DNA from: CAWBLP01 sp963789495
Lineage (GTDB): Bacteria > Pseudomonadota > Alphaproteobacteria > Acetobacterales > Acetobacteraceae
Length of the DNA: 64,000 bases
Assembly (NCBI GenBank): GCA_963789495.1
Contig: CAWBLP010000033.1
Location: forward strand, 62,001-126,000
Reading direction: 5' to 3'
The position numbers and the translations under genes were made by a program. A model generated the notes under the pieces. It was given only the letters and a program-made list of their open reading frames with translations, was not told the origin of the DNA and did not search any database. Shown in pieces: positions 45,366 through 54,054 of the stretch; the first letter of the stretch is position 1, and each line of letters opens with the position of its first letter.

Positions 45366-46082
45366 TCAGGTGCGCTCCTCGGTCTGGCGCGACAGGATCG
45401 CGCTGAACTCGGCGCCGAAGCCCTCCAGCCGGCCGGCGAAGCGGGACAGGTCGGTACTGATCTTGTTGTAGGCGAGTACGGCCGGGATCGCCGCCACCAG
45501 GCCGATGGCGGTGGCGAACAGCGCTTCGGCGATGCCGGGGGCGACCACGGCCAGGTTGGTGTTGTGCATGGCGGCGATCGCCGAGAACGAGTGCATGATG
45601 CCCCACACCGTGCCGAACAGGCCGATGAACGGGGCGGTGGCGCCGACCGAGGCGAGGAACACCATCCAGCGCTCCATCCGGTCCATTTCCCGCTGCACCG
45701 TCACGGCGATGGCGCGATCGACGCGTTCGCGTACGCTGGTATGACTGACATCGGCGCCGGCGACTCGCACGGTGCGTCGCCATTCGCCCATGGCCGCGCC
45801 GAACACCGCCGCCATCGGGTGGGTGGGATTGGTGCCCTCGTGTTCGAACAGTTCATCGAGGCTGCCGCCTGACCAGAACCGGTCCTCGAACCCGTCGGAT
45901 TCCTTGCTCACCCTGCGCAGGGAGGACCACTTCTCGAACACCACGGCCCAGACCCAGACGCTGGCGGCCAACAGGCCGAGCATCACGATCTTCACGACGA
46001 TATCGGCTTCGAGGAACAGCCCCCAGAGCGACAGGTCGCCGCCCGCCGTTCCCAGATTCACCGCTTCAACCGCTCGATCCAC
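45366..46082 (-). CDS. tolQ: Tol-Pal system proton channel subunit TolQ
   Basis: 238 residues, MotA/TolQ/ExbB family with three membrane helices: LFLEADIVVKIVMLGLLAAS near the N-terminus, WMVFLASVGATAPFIGLFGT and GIAEALFATAIGLVAAIPAV. The GLFGTVWGIMHSF segment is the family signature. It lies 85 bases upstream of tolR and 69 bases after ybgC. Confidence 0.97.
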   Translation of the reverse strand: MDRAVEAVNLGTAGGDLSLWGLFLEADIVVKIVMLGLLAASVWVWAVVFEKWSSLRRVSKESDGFEDRFWSGGSLDELFEHEGTNPTHPMAAVFGAAMGEWRRTVRVAGADVSHTSVRERVDRAIAVTVQREMDRMERWMVFLASVGATAPFIGLFGTVWGIMHSFSAIAAMHNTNLAVVAPGIAEALFATAIGLVAAIPAVLAYNKISTDLSRFAGRLEGFGAEFSAILSRQTEERT

Positions 46083-46151
46083 CCGATACCCCCTATCCTG
46101 GCCAAACCGCCACGGATCAACATCGACCTGTCCGCAACGACGATGGCGGGA

Positions 46152-46625
46152 TTACGGCCTGGCGTCCTGCGCCACGCCGCCCGCCCGCGCGTCGCGCAAG
46201 GCCTGCAACACCGCCCGCCAGCGTGCGGGAATCCGTCCTGGCTTGTTTCCCCCGACCTGCACGCAGGCCAACCGCACGATCAGCGTGGCGCAGGAGCCGG
46301 CCGCGCCCCGGACATCCTGGCGCAGCAGCACGGTCGCACCCCCTACCGCCAGCGCCTCTGTCACAATCGTCAGTGATTCGTCGAGTCGCGCCGCACGCAG
46401 ATAGTCCACTTCGACGCGCCGCACCATGAACATCAAATTGAGTCGTTCGACCAGTTCGGCGTGCGGGATGCCCAGATCGCGCAATGCTTCGGTGCGCGCC
46501 CGTTCGGCGAAGCGAAGATAGGTGGCGTGATAGACGACTCCGCCGGCATCGGTGTCCTCGAAATAGACCCGGACCGTGTAGCGGTGCTGGCCCTCCACCG
46601 GCATGGCGGGAAGATGGGGGTTCAT
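46152..46625 (-). CDS. ybgC: Tol-Pal-associated acyl-CoA thioesterase
   Basis: 157-residue hotdog-fold thioesterase. The catalytic Asp is in VRVYFEDTDAGGVVYHATYL, the 4-hydroxybenzoyl-CoA thioesterase signature, and FMVRRVEVDYLRAARLDESL follows. YbgC hydrolyses acyl-CoA or acyl-ACP and is encoded with tol-pal in most proteobacteria. Its ATG follows the ruvB stop directly (TGA-ATG), so it is coupled to ruvB. Confidence 0.95.
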   Translation of the reverse strand: MNPHLPAMPVEGQHRYTVRVYFEDTDAGGVVYHATYLRFAERARTEALRDLGIPHAELVERLNLMFMVRRVEVDYLRAARLDESLTIVTEALAVGGATVLLRQDVRGAAGSCATLIVRLACVQVGGNKPGRIPARWRAVLQALRDARAGGVAQDARP

Positions 46626-47732
46626 TCATCCACCGCCGTCATCCACCACCGGCGATTCGTCGCGCAGCAGGTCGAGCTGGTTCGGCAGGGTTGGCGGCGG
46701 GACGAGATTCAGGTGGCGCCAGCCTGGCTCCCCCAGCATCCGGCCGCGGCTGGTGCGCAGCACAAGCCCCTCCTGGATCAGGAACGGCTCCACCACGTCC
46801 TCCAGCGTATCGCGCGCTTCGGCCAGGGCCGCGGCGAGTGTCTCCACCCCGACCGGTCCGCCGGCATGGTGTTCGGCAATGCGGCGGAGATAGCGGCGGT
46901 CCATGGCGTCCAGGCCAAGCCGATCCACCTCCAGCCGGTTCAGTGCCGCATCCGCACTGGCGCGATCAACCGCCCCGGTGTTCTGCACCAGGGCAAAATC
47001 CCGTACCCGCCGCAGCAGGCGGCCGGCAATGCGCGGCGTGCCGCGGGACCGGCGGGCGATCTCGGTGGCGCCGTCCTCGGTGAGCGCCAGGCCGAGCTTG
47101 CGGGCGCCGGTGGCAATGATGATCTGCAGCTCCTCGGGGGTGTAGAAGACGAGGCGTAAGGGGATGCCGAAGCGATCGCGCAGCGGCGTCGCCAGCAGCC
47201 CGGCCCGCGTGGTGGCACCGACCAGCGTGAAGGCCGACAGATCGATGCGCACGCTGCGGGCCGCGGGTCCCTCGCCGATGATCAGGTCGAGCTGGAAGTC
47301 CTCCATCGCCGGGTACAGCACCTCCTCGATGGCAGGCTGCAGGCGATGGATTTCGTCGATGAACAACACATCGCGAGGCTGCAGATTGGTCAGGATGGCG
47401 GCCAGATCGCCGGCTCGCTGGATCACCGGGCCCGAGGTGGCACGGAAGCCGACTCCAAGCTCGCGGGCGACGATCTGGGCGAGCGTGGTCTTGCCGAGGC
47501 CGGGGGGGCCGTGCAGCAGGACGTGATCCAGCGCTTCGCCGCGGGCTCGGGCCGCCTGGATGAAGATCGCGAGATTTTCCCGCGACGCGCGCTGGCCGAT
47601 GAACTCCGACAATGTTTGCGGGCGGAGTGAGGTTTCCGCCGCGTCCTCCTCGCTGCGCGCCGGGGAGATAACGCGGTCGTCTCCCTCCGCTTGCGCGGCT
47701 GGGATGGAGGCTTGGGTTGGGCGCTTTACCAT
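46626..47732 (-). CDS. ruvB: Holliday junction branch migration helicase RuvB
   Basis: 368-residue AAA+ motor that drives branch migration with RuvA. N-terminal LRPQTLSEFIGQRASRENLA, Walker A LHGPPGLGKTTLAQIVAREL, Walker B RDVLFIDEIHRLQPAIEEVL, sensor 1 LVGATTRAGLLATPLRDRFG and a C-terminal winged helix (EPFLIQEGLVLRTSRGR). It is separated from ruvA by a repeat-containing gap of 340 bases, wider than usual. Confidence 0.97.
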   Translation of the reverse strand: MVKRPTQASIPAAQAEGDDRVISPARSEEDAAETSLRPQTLSEFIGQRASRENLAIFIQAARARGEALDHVLLHGPPGLGKTTLAQIVARELGVGFRATSGPVIQRAGDLAAILTNLQPRDVLFIDEIHRLQPAIEEVLYPAMEDFQLDLIIGEGPAARSVRIDLSAFTLVGATTRAGLLATPLRDRFGIPLRLVFYTPEELQIIIATGARKLGLALTEDGATEIARRSRGTPRIAGRLLRRVRDFALVQNTGAVDRASADAALNRLEVDRLGLDAMDRRYLRRIAEHHAGGPVGVETLAAALAEARDTLEDVVEPFLIQEGLVLRTSRGRMLGEPGWRHLNLVPPPTLPNQLDLLRDESPVVDDGGG

Positions 47733-48072
47733 GACGCGAACTGGACGGGGGTGGAGGCGGTGGCCCGGCGAGTTCCCGGGCTACGTGGCGAAGCCATGGG
47801 TGCCGGGCCGTCGGAACTGTCATTCAACCTCAGTTCCCCGCCATGGCCCCCTTCCCCGTCATGGCCGGGCTTGACCCGGCCATCTGCCCGAGATGATCGG
47901 GCATCGAGGCCCCGCGGCGACCCGATCGTTCCGATGTAGATGGCCGGGTCAGGCCCGGCCATGATGGGGGGGCAGGCCATGACGGGGGGGCAGATTGGGT
48001 TCCGACCTCCTTCGCCCGGGATGACGGGGTGGGAGGCCCCCGGGGAACCTGCTGTGGGACGACGTGGCCCGC
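47733..48072. other. Intergenic region between ruvA and ruvB
   Basis: 340 bases, mainly a palindromic repeat (47856-47966) plus G-rich tracts (CATGATGGGGGGGCAGG and CATGACGGGGGGGCAG, about 47960-47992). No gene supported. Confidence 0.5.
47856..47966 (+). repeat. Dispersed palindromic repeat family 1, copy 5
   Basis: CCGTCATGGCCGGGCTTGAC and GGGTCAGGCCCGGCCATGAT form the arms; the core reads GCGACCCGATCGTTCCGATG. An additional small palindrome (GCCCGAGATGATCGGGC) lies inside. Separates ruvA from ruvB. Confidence 0.85.
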
Positions 48073-48684
48073 TCATCCCGGGGCCCTCTGCGCGAGTTCC
48101 TTCAGGCTGTCGCGAATCACCGCATCCAGCCCGGCTGCGTCCCCCAGTCGCTCCACCACGCGCGCCACGGCCGGCTGCGCCTCCGGCCGGCGGTACCCCA
48201 GGTTGATCAAGGCGGACAGCGCGTCTTCGGCCACACCGGCAGGCCGCTCCGCCGGAATGGCGATGCCGGCAGAGGACGGCATGGCGCCCGCCTTCTCGCG
48301 CAGCTCGGTCAGCAGGCGAACGGCCAGGCGCGGACCAACGCCGGCCGCTCGGGTAATGCTGGCGCGGTCGCCGGAGGCGATGGCAGTGATCAGGTCCCGC
48401 GGCGACAACGCCGACAGGACCGACAGCGCGACCCTGGCGCCCACGCCCTGCACCGTGGTCAGCAGGCGGAACCAGTCGCGTTCGGCGGAATCGGCAAAGC
48501 CGTAGAGCAGGATGGCGTCCTCCCGGACATGGGTTTCGATCAGCACCCGCGCGATGGCGGGCGGCTGCGGCAGCGTGCCCAGCGTGCGGGTGGAGGCGTG
48601 GACCAGATAGCCGACGCCGTTCACGTCGACGATGCAGCTGCCCTCGGCGAGCGAGTTGATCCGGCCGGTAAGCTGGGCGATCAA
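48073..48684 (-). CDS. ruvA: Holliday junction DNA helicase subunit RuvA
   Basis: 203 residues. The OB-fold N-terminus (IAQLTGRINSLAEGSCIVDV) is followed by helix-hairpin-helix DNA-binding motifs (VQGVGARVALSVLSALSPRD; AAGVGPRLAVRLLTELREKA) and the C-terminal RuvB-binding domain. The start appears to be TTG (48684-48682), overlapping the stop of a small upstream reading frame (TTGA), which suggests translational coupling. Confidence 0.94.
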   Translation of the reverse strand: MIAQLTGRINSLAEGSCIVDVNGVGYLVHASTRTLGTLPQPPAIARVLIETHVREDAILLYGFADSAERDWFRLLTTVQGVGARVALSVLSALSPRDLITAIASGDRASITRAAGVGPRLAVRLLTELREKAGAMPSSAGIAIPAERPAGVAEDALSALINLGYRRPEAQPAVARVVERLGDAAGLDAVIRDSLKELAQRAPG

Positions 48685-48983
48685 GGAGCGTGTCCTCCCG
48701 CCGGAACCAGCGGAAGCTGCGCCGCGGTTTCACCGGCACCCGGCCATCCGACCATGATCGCGCCCACTGCTGCTCCCGTCGCCGATTCGCCGCCAGCATA
48801 TACGAGCGGCACCGTGTCGGGGCAGGCTAGTGACAACAGCGTTGCGGGCATGCGTCCCCGGCGCAGCCGCTCCATGATGCGCGCGGCGGGGGTGGCAATA
48901 CGCAATCCGCGCGTGCGGCGCCGGACCTCGGCCCGCCGTTGCGATTTTCGCTCCGGCCGGTGGGCGCCTATCATCCTCGCCAC
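48681..48983 (-). CDS. Small hypothetical protein coupled to ruvA
   Basis: Up to 100 residues, with possible later starts (for example near 48870). The first third is Arg-rich and may be non-coding; the rest (LSLACPDTVPLVYAGGESAT, AVGAIMVGWPGAGETAAQLP) is more protein-like. Its stop overlaps the ruvA TTG. This is where ruvC usually lies, but the sequence does not resemble RuvC. Low confidence that it is real. Confidence 0.35.
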   Translation of the reverse strand: MARMIGAHRPERKSQRRAEVRRRTRGLRIATPAARIMERLRRGRMPATLLSLACPDTVPLVYAGGESATGAAVGAIMVGWPGAGETAAQLPLVPAGGHAP

Positions 48984-49000
48984 AATACGGAGGAAACCCC

Positions 49001-50203
49001 ATGCGCATCGCCAAGATCGAAGACCTGCACTGTGCCGCGGGCTGGCGCGACTTCTCGTTCCTCAAGATCACCACCGATGACGGGCTGGTCGGCTGGTCTG
49101 AATTCCTCGAAAACTTCGGCGCCGAAGGCCTCAGCACGGTGATCCAGCGACTGGGCGAGCGCATCATCGGCATGGACCCGCGTGGGGTGGAACGGATCAC
49201 CGCATTTCTGCATGGGCTGACCCGCCAGTCGCCCTACGGCATCAACCAGCAGGCGATCGCGGCGATCGAGAATGCGCTGGTCGATATCAAGGCCAAGGCA
49301 CTCGGCATCCCGGTCTATGAGCTGTTCGGCGGCCCGGTGCGCGACCGGCTGCCGCTCTATTGGTCGCATTGCGGCACCTGGCGCGTCAGCTTCGCCGAGA
49401 CCATCAAGGAGTGGACCGGGTTCGACCCGATCCGCTCGCTGGCGGACGTGGAACAGGCGGGTGCGGAGGTCGCGCGCCGTGGCTTCAAGGGATTGAAGAC
49501 CAACATCATGCGCTTCGATACCGATCCGCCGACCATCCACATGCCGGGCTTCAATGGCCCCGGCTGGCCCGCACTGAACATCGACTCGGCCTTGGTCGAC
49601 GGCCTGGTCGCACAGATGGGTGCGTTCCGTGCCGGCGCCGGGCCGCGGGTCGGCCTGCATGTCGATCTCAACTTCAACTTCAAGACCGAAGGCTACATCC
49701 GGATGGCGCAGGCGCTGGAGCCGTTCGATCTGGTGTGGCTGGAGATCGACAGCTACGACCCCGCCGCGCTCGCCACCATCCGCCGCAGCGCGCGCACCCG
49801 GATCGCGTCCTGCAAATCGCTGTACGGCCGCCGCCAGTTCCGCCCGTATTTCGAACAGCAATCGGTGGATGTGGCGATCATCGACGTGGCGTGGAACGGC
49901 ATCCTGGAATCGATGAAGATCGCCGCCATGGCGGACGCGTATGAAATCAACGTCGCCCCGCACAATTTCAACGGCCATATCGGCTCGCTGATGAGCGCGC
50001 ATCTGTGCGCTGCTGTGCCGAACTTCCGCGTGATGGAGATCGACATCGAGGACGTGCCCTGGAAAGACGATCTGGTCACCACGCCGCCGCTTATCGAAAA
50101 CGGCGAATTGCTGATCCCGACCGGTGCCGGATGGGGTGCGGAGGTGAATGAGGACGTCGTGCGCGCGCATCCGCCGCGTCGTCCGGTAAAATGGCAGACC
50201 TGA
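49001..50203 (+). CDS. Mandelate racemase/muconate lactonizing enzyme-family protein
   Basis: 400-residue enolase-superfamily protein, likely a sugar-acid dehydratase or racemase. An N-terminal capping domain (MRIAKIEDLHCAAGWRDFSF, ALVDIKAKALGIPVYELFGG) precedes the barrel, where metal ligands are expected at VGLHVDLNFNF, VWLEIDSYDP and the following strand; a Lys is in GFKGLKTNIM. GGAGGA is well placed before the ATG. Divergent from the small ruvA-upstream frame. Substrate not identifiable. Confidence 0.92.
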   Translation: MRIAKIEDLHCAAGWRDFSFLKITTDDGLVGWSEFLENFGAEGLSTVIQRLGERIIGMDPRGVERITAFLHGLTRQSPYGINQQAIAAIENALVDIKAKALGIPVYELFGGPVRDRLPLYWSHCGTWRVSFAETIKEWTGFDPIRSLADVEQAGAEVARRGFKGLKTNIMRFDTDPPTIHMPGFNGPGWPALNIDSALVDGLVAQMGAFRAGAGPRVGLHVDLNFNFKTEGYIRMAQALEPFDLVWLEIDSYDPAALATIRRSARTRIASCKSLYGRRQFRPYFEQQSVDVAIIDVAWNGILESMKIAAMADAYEINVAPHNFNGHIGSLMSAHLCAAVPNFRVMEIDIEDVPWKDDLVTTPPLIENGELLIPTGAGWGAEVNEDVVRAHPPRRPVKWQT

Positions 50204-50288
50204 AACAGATTGTCCGGCCCATTCGCATGCACATCATGGGCGGACTGATCCTCACAAGTGAACGTCACGATTAACCGGGACACACGCC

Positions 50289-50753
50289 ATGGACGACTCA
50301 TCCAAGCCACGCCTGCTCGGCATCAACCATGTCGCGTTGGAGGTCGGCGACGTGGAGGCTGCACTGACCTTCTACGGCCGCATCTTCGACTTTACCTTGC
50401 GCGGCAAATCCGCAGGCCAGGCCTTCATCGACCTTGGCGACCAATTCATCGCGCTGATGCAGCGCGATACGCCGCATCGCGATGCGACACGGCATTTCGG
50501 CGTGGTGGTCGACGACCGCTCGCGGGTCCGGGAACTGGCTGTAGCGGCCGGCGCGGAGCTGGTCGATGGACCGTTCCTCGACTTCCTCGACCCCTGGGGC
50601 AACCGGATCGAGGTGGTCGAATATGCCAACGTGCAGTTCAGCAAGACGGAGCCTGTGCTGCGCGGCATGGGGCTGGCGCACCTACGAAAGAACGAGCGGG
50701 CACGAGGTGAACTTCAAGCCAAGGGTATGGGGCCGGAGGAGCCGTCAGCGTAG
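50289..50753 (+). CDS. VOC-family (glyoxalase fold) protein
   Basis: 154 residues with paired beta-alpha-beta-beta-beta modules: LGINHVALEVGDVEAALTFY (metal His in INHVALEV), FIDLGDQFIALMQ, RHFGVVVDDRSRVRELAVAA and the C-terminal FLDPWGNRIEVVEYAN, which has the acidic ligand. Could be a glyoxalase, dioxygenase or resistance protein. Same strand as, and 85 bases after, the enolase-superfamily gene. Confidence 0.88.
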   Translation: MDDSSKPRLLGINHVALEVGDVEAALTFYGRIFDFTLRGKSAGQAFIDLGDQFIALMQRDTPHRDATRHFGVVVDDRSRVRELAVAAGAELVDGPFLDFLDPWGNRIEVVEYANVQFSKTEPVLRGMGLAHLRKNERARGELQAKGMGPEEPSA

Positions 50754-51072
50754 CGGCAGCGAGCATCGGGGCGTTGCCCCGAACCCCACCAGGAGGCGTT
50801 GCCTCCTAGCAGGCTGCTGAAAAAGGATTTTCGGGACCCGGCCTCGCAACGATAACTTGCGAAATCGATCCTGAGCGCAAGATTGATTCGCGGCGACCGG
50901 CACTGCGATTCTTTTCGTTCATTCGTTGCGGAGTCGCTGGACTTTTTCAGCAGCCTGCTAAACCTCCAGCAAAGGCTTGCCTTTGCAATCAATTCCGTTC
51001 CAACAGCCGGGCCCTTGGCGGGGTCTCAAGGGGCAGCGCCGCTTGATCTGGGTTGGGGGGAAACGCCCTCGG
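50754..51072 (+). repeat. Dispersed intergenic repeat family 2, copy 3, interrupted by a MITE
   Basis: Left part (50766-50808) reads CATCGGGGCGTTGCCCCGAA, CCCCACCAGGAGGCGTTGCC, TCCTA; right part (50959-51066) resumes with TAAACCTCCAGCAAAGGCTT, GCCTTTGCAATCAATTCCGT and GGGCCCTTGGCGGGGTCTCA. The interruption is a 150-bp element (next entry). No gene. Confidence 0.85.
50809..50958. mobile_element. MITE-like non-autonomous element nested in an intergenic repeat
   Basis: 150 bp with perfect 17-bp terminal inverted repeats, GCAGGCTGCTGAAAAAG at 50809-50825 and its complement at 50942-50958, flanked by TA on both sides (50807-50808; 50959-50960). It encodes nothing. The uninterrupted copy at 27.6 kb shows the empty site. 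TA duplication suggests mobilisation by an IS630/Tc1-mariner-type transposase, but its ends differ from the IS630 at 12.2 kb. Confidence 0.8.
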
Positions 51073-52479
51073 CTACCCGCCGGCGAACTTCGCCAGGAGG
51101 CGGGCATGCGACCGAATGCCGTGATAGAAACAGCGCTGCTCGAACTTCTCGTTCGGGCTGTGCACCTGGTCGTCATCCAGGCCAAAGCCAATCAGCAGGC
51201 TGTCGATCCCCAGCACCTTCTTCAGCGACATGACCACCGGGATTGATCCGCCGCTGCCCATCAGCACCGCCGGCTTGCCATATTCCTCGGCCAACACAGT
51301 CTGCGCCGCGCGCACCCACGGCGTATCCAGGTTCATCTCGATCCCGGGCGAGCCGGAATGCAATGCGAACTCCGCCTTCGCCCCCACCGGCAGCCGCTCG
51401 GTGACGAAGCGCTGGAACTGGTCGAACACCTCGTCCGGGTCCTGACCCGGTACCAGCCGGAACGACACCTTGGCGCAGGCCTCGGCGGCGATCACCGTCT
51501 TGCTGCCCGGTCCCGTATAGCCGCCCCAGATGCCGTTGATGTCAGCGGTCGGCCGCGCCCAGAGCCGTTCCAGCGCCGCATAGCCACGCTCGCCGACGGG
51601 CGCGCTCAGGCCGATGCTGCCGAGGAACGCGGCCTCGTCGAAGCCAAGTGAGTCCCATTGCGCGCGCTGTGCGTTAGTGACCGGTTTCACCCGATCGTAG
51701 AAGCCCGGCAGTTGAATGCGCCCGTTCTCGTCATGCAGTTCTCCGAGAATATGGGTGAGCGCGTTGATCGGGTTCAGCGCCGAACCGCCATACAGCCCGG
51801 AATGCAGATCGCGGCTGGCGGCCTTCAGTGTCACCTCGAAATACGCCATGCCGCGCAGCCGCGTGGTGATTGCCGGCGTGTCCACGTCCCACATGCCGGT
51901 GTCGCTGATCAATGCCAGGTCGGATTTCAGATCGTCGCGCTGCGCTGCCAGGAAGGCTTCCAGGTTGACGCTGCCGACCTCCTCCTCACCCTCGATCAGC
52001 ACGGTGATGCGGGCCGGAATCCCACCGCCGACGCTGCGCCAGGCGCGCAACGCCTCCAGGAACATCAAGGTCTGGCCCTTGTCGTCCACCGCGCCGCGCG
52101 CGACGAAACGCTTGCCACGCGGACCATCGACCAGTTGCGGCTCGAATGGCGGGGTGGTCCAGAGGTCCAGCGGATCGACCGGCTGGACGTCGTAATGCCC
52201 GTAGAACAGCACGTGCGGGCCCTGATAATCCGCCGGCCCGTCGCAATGGCCCACCACAACGGGATGTCCCGGCGTCGGACGCAATTCGGCGCGCAAGCCA
52301 AGCCCGGTGAGCTGCTCTCGCCACCATTCCGCGGCCCGCACGCAATCTTCCTTGTGCGCCGGCTGCGCGCTGATCGACGGGATGCGCAGCAGCGCGAACA
52401 GATTTTCCCGCGATTGATCGAACTCGGCCTCCGTCTGCTGCAGGACGGCGGCGACGGTATCGGGGCTGGGCGCTGGCAT
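51073..52479 (-). CDS. M20-family dipeptidase/metallopeptidase
   Basis: 468-residue dinuclear zinc peptidase of the carnosinase-like M20 group. Metal ligands and catalytic residues are in VLFYGHYDVQPVDPLDLW, FVARGAVDDKGQTLMFLEAL, VLIEGEEEVGSVNLEAFLAA and DLALISDTGMWDVD, with a C-terminal His in DDDQVHSPNEKFEQ. The dimerisation lid domain is present (ITTRLRGMAYFEVTLK). AAGGGGAAG precedes ATG 52479. Hydrolyses dipeptides or acylated amino acids; substrate unknown. Confidence 0.92.
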   Translation of the reverse strand: MPAPSPDTVAAVLQQTEAEFDQSRENLFALLRIPSISAQPAHKEDCVRAAEWWREQLTGLGLRAELRPTPGHPVVVGHCDGPADYQGPHVLFYGHYDVQPVDPLDLWTTPPFEPQLVDGPRGKRFVARGAVDDKGQTLMFLEALRAWRSVGGGIPARITVLIEGEEEVGSVNLEAFLAAQRDDLKSDLALISDTGMWDVDTPAITTRLRGMAYFEVTLKAASRDLHSGLYGGSALNPINALTHILGELHDENGRIQLPGFYDRVKPVTNAQRAQWDSLGFDEAAFLGSIGLSAPVGERGYAALERLWARPTADINGIWGGYTGPGSKTVIAAEACAKVSFRLVPGQDPDEVFDQFQRFVTERLPVGAKAEFALHSGSPGIEMNLDTPWVRAAQTVLAEEYGKPAVLMGSGGSIPVVMSLKKVLGIDSLLIGFGLDDDQVHSPNEKFEQRCFYHGIRSHARLLAKFAGG

Positions 52480-52694
52480 GGCTGACTTCCCCTTTGACAG
52501 GACCGGCAGTGTACACCGCCTCCACCCTGGAGCAGCAAGACCGCCAGCGACCTGCACCGGAAAAGCCCGCCGTGAGCGGGCAACCGGACGCCAGCCCCTT
52601 GTCATGGCGGGCAATTGGCCCGATGTAGCGGTTTACCTCGTCCGGACCGCTGCGGTCCTCTTTCTTTCATTCTCGTGAGGTCAGGCCAGACGCC

Positions 52695-53258
52695 ATGTTC
52701 ATTGAGACCGAAGGCACACCCAATCCCGCCACGCTGAAGTTTCTGCCCGGCTGCGACGTGATGGGGCTTTCCACCGCCGATTTCGCGTCCCCGGCCTCGG
52801 CCGAACGCAGCCCGCTCGCCGCGGCGCTGTTCGCCCTGCCAGGTGTGGCCCGGGTGTTCCTGGGCGGCGACTTCATCACCGTCACCAAGACGGATGAGCT
52901 GGCCTGGACAGCGCTGAAGCCCCAGGTGCTCTCCACCGTCATGGAGCATTTCGTCGCGGGCCGGCCGGTGATCGAGGCCGGAATGGACGACGACCTCCTG
53001 GACGAGGACACCGATCCAGCCGACCAGGAGATCGTGGATCAGATCAAGGAACTGCTGGACACGCGGGTGCGCCCGGCGGTGGCCGGTGACGGGGGCGACA
53101 TCGTGTTCCGCGGCTATCGCGAGGGCATCGTCCGGCTGCACATGCAGGGCGCGTGCTCCGGCTGCCCGTCATCCCGGGCGACGCTGAAGCACGGCATCGA
53201 GAACATGCTGCGCCACTATGTCCCTGAGGTTGTGGCAGTGGAGCAGGTCGAGTTCTGA
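52695..53258 (+). CDS. NifU-family Fe-S biogenesis protein (NfuA-like)
   Basis: 187 residues. The N-terminal Nfu domain begins MFIETEGTPNPATLKFLPG, and the C-terminal NifU domain has the cluster-binding CxxC in MQGACSGCPSSRATLKHGIE. Acts as an Fe-S cluster scaffold or carrier delivering clusters to apo-proteins. No A-type carrier is adjacent. Stands first in a + strand run with rutE-like, tsaB and rimI. Confidence 0.93.
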   Translation: MFIETEGTPNPATLKFLPGCDVMGLSTADFASPASAERSPLAAALFALPGVARVFLGGDFITVTKTDELAWTALKPQVLSTVMEHFVAGRPVIEAGMDDDLLDEDTDPADQEIVDQIKELLDTRVRPAVAGDGGDIVFRGYREGIVRLHMQGACSGCPSSRATLKHGIENMLRHYVPEVVAVEQVEF

Positions 53259-53411
53259 GCCGGGAGCGCGGCTTGACCGGTGGCGCAGTCGCGCGCGTCT
53301 GCCGGCCCGCGCCCGTTCAGGTGACCGGCTGAGGTCCGACAGGGCGGGGGTGCCGCAGCGGCGTGTCCCGCGCTATGCTGCATCGCACACCAATCCAGGA
53401 GACCATCCGCC

Positions 53412-53996
53412 ATGCTCGATGCCGCCGGGCTCGACCTGCTGTTCCGCGAGGCGCGCAGCCACAACAAATTCACCGACGAACCGATTTCCGACGAGACGCT
53501 GACGGCGCTGTTCGACCTGCTGAAGATGGGTCCGACCTCGGCCAATTGCTCGCCTGCACGGTTCCTGTTTCTGCGCACCAAGGAAGCCAAGGATCGGCTG
53601 GCGCCTGCGCTGTCCTCCGGCAACCTGGCGAAGACGATGGCGGCCCCGGTGACCGTGATCGTGGCGTACGACCCGAAATTCTACGAGAAGCTGCCAAAGC
53701 TGTTCCCGCACAATCCGGACGCACAGTCCTGGTTCACCAGCAACGATTCGCTCGCAGCGACCACCGCCTTCCGCAACGGCACACTCCAGGGTGCGTATCT
53801 GCTTCTGTCCGCTCGCGCGCTGGGCCTGGATTCCGGGGCCATGTCCGGGTTCGACAATGCCAAGGTCGATGAGGAATTCCTGTCGCACCGCGGCTGGCGG
53901 TCGAACTTCCTGGTCAATCTCGGCCGTGGCGACGAGTCTGGCCTGTTTCCCCGTTCACCCCGCCTCGACTTCGACGAGGCCTGCGTCCTGCTGTAA
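53412..53996 (+). CDS. Malonic semialdehyde reductase RutE-like nitroreductase
   Basis: 194-residue FMN-dependent nitroreductase-fold protein. The N-terminal LFREARSHNKFTDEPISDET and the FMN-binding LKMGPTSANCSPARFLF match RutE, which reduces malonic semialdehyde in pyrimidine catabolism; GAYLLLSARALGLDSGAMSG is also conserved. A CAGGAG ribosome-binding site precedes the ATG. Other rut genes are absent here, so a general nitro/enal-reductase role is possible. Confidence 0.87.
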   Translation: MLDAAGLDLLFREARSHNKFTDEPISDETLTALFDLLKMGPTSANCSPARFLFLRTKEAKDRLAPALSSGNLAKTMAAPVTVIVAYDPKFYEKLPKLFPHNPDAQSWFTSNDSLAATTAFRNGTLQGAYLLLSARALGLDSGAMSGFDNAKVDEEFLSHRGWRSNFLVNLGRGDESGLFPRSPRLDFDEACVLL

Positions 53997-54054
53997 CCCT
54001 GACGCGCTTCCTGGGCGCGGCGTCCTGTCCGGGCGCCGCGGGAATTACGACTGC

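Noticed and set aside
48681..48983. Truncated ruvC upstream of ruvA
   Set aside because: Position fits, but the residues do not resemble any RuvC motif.
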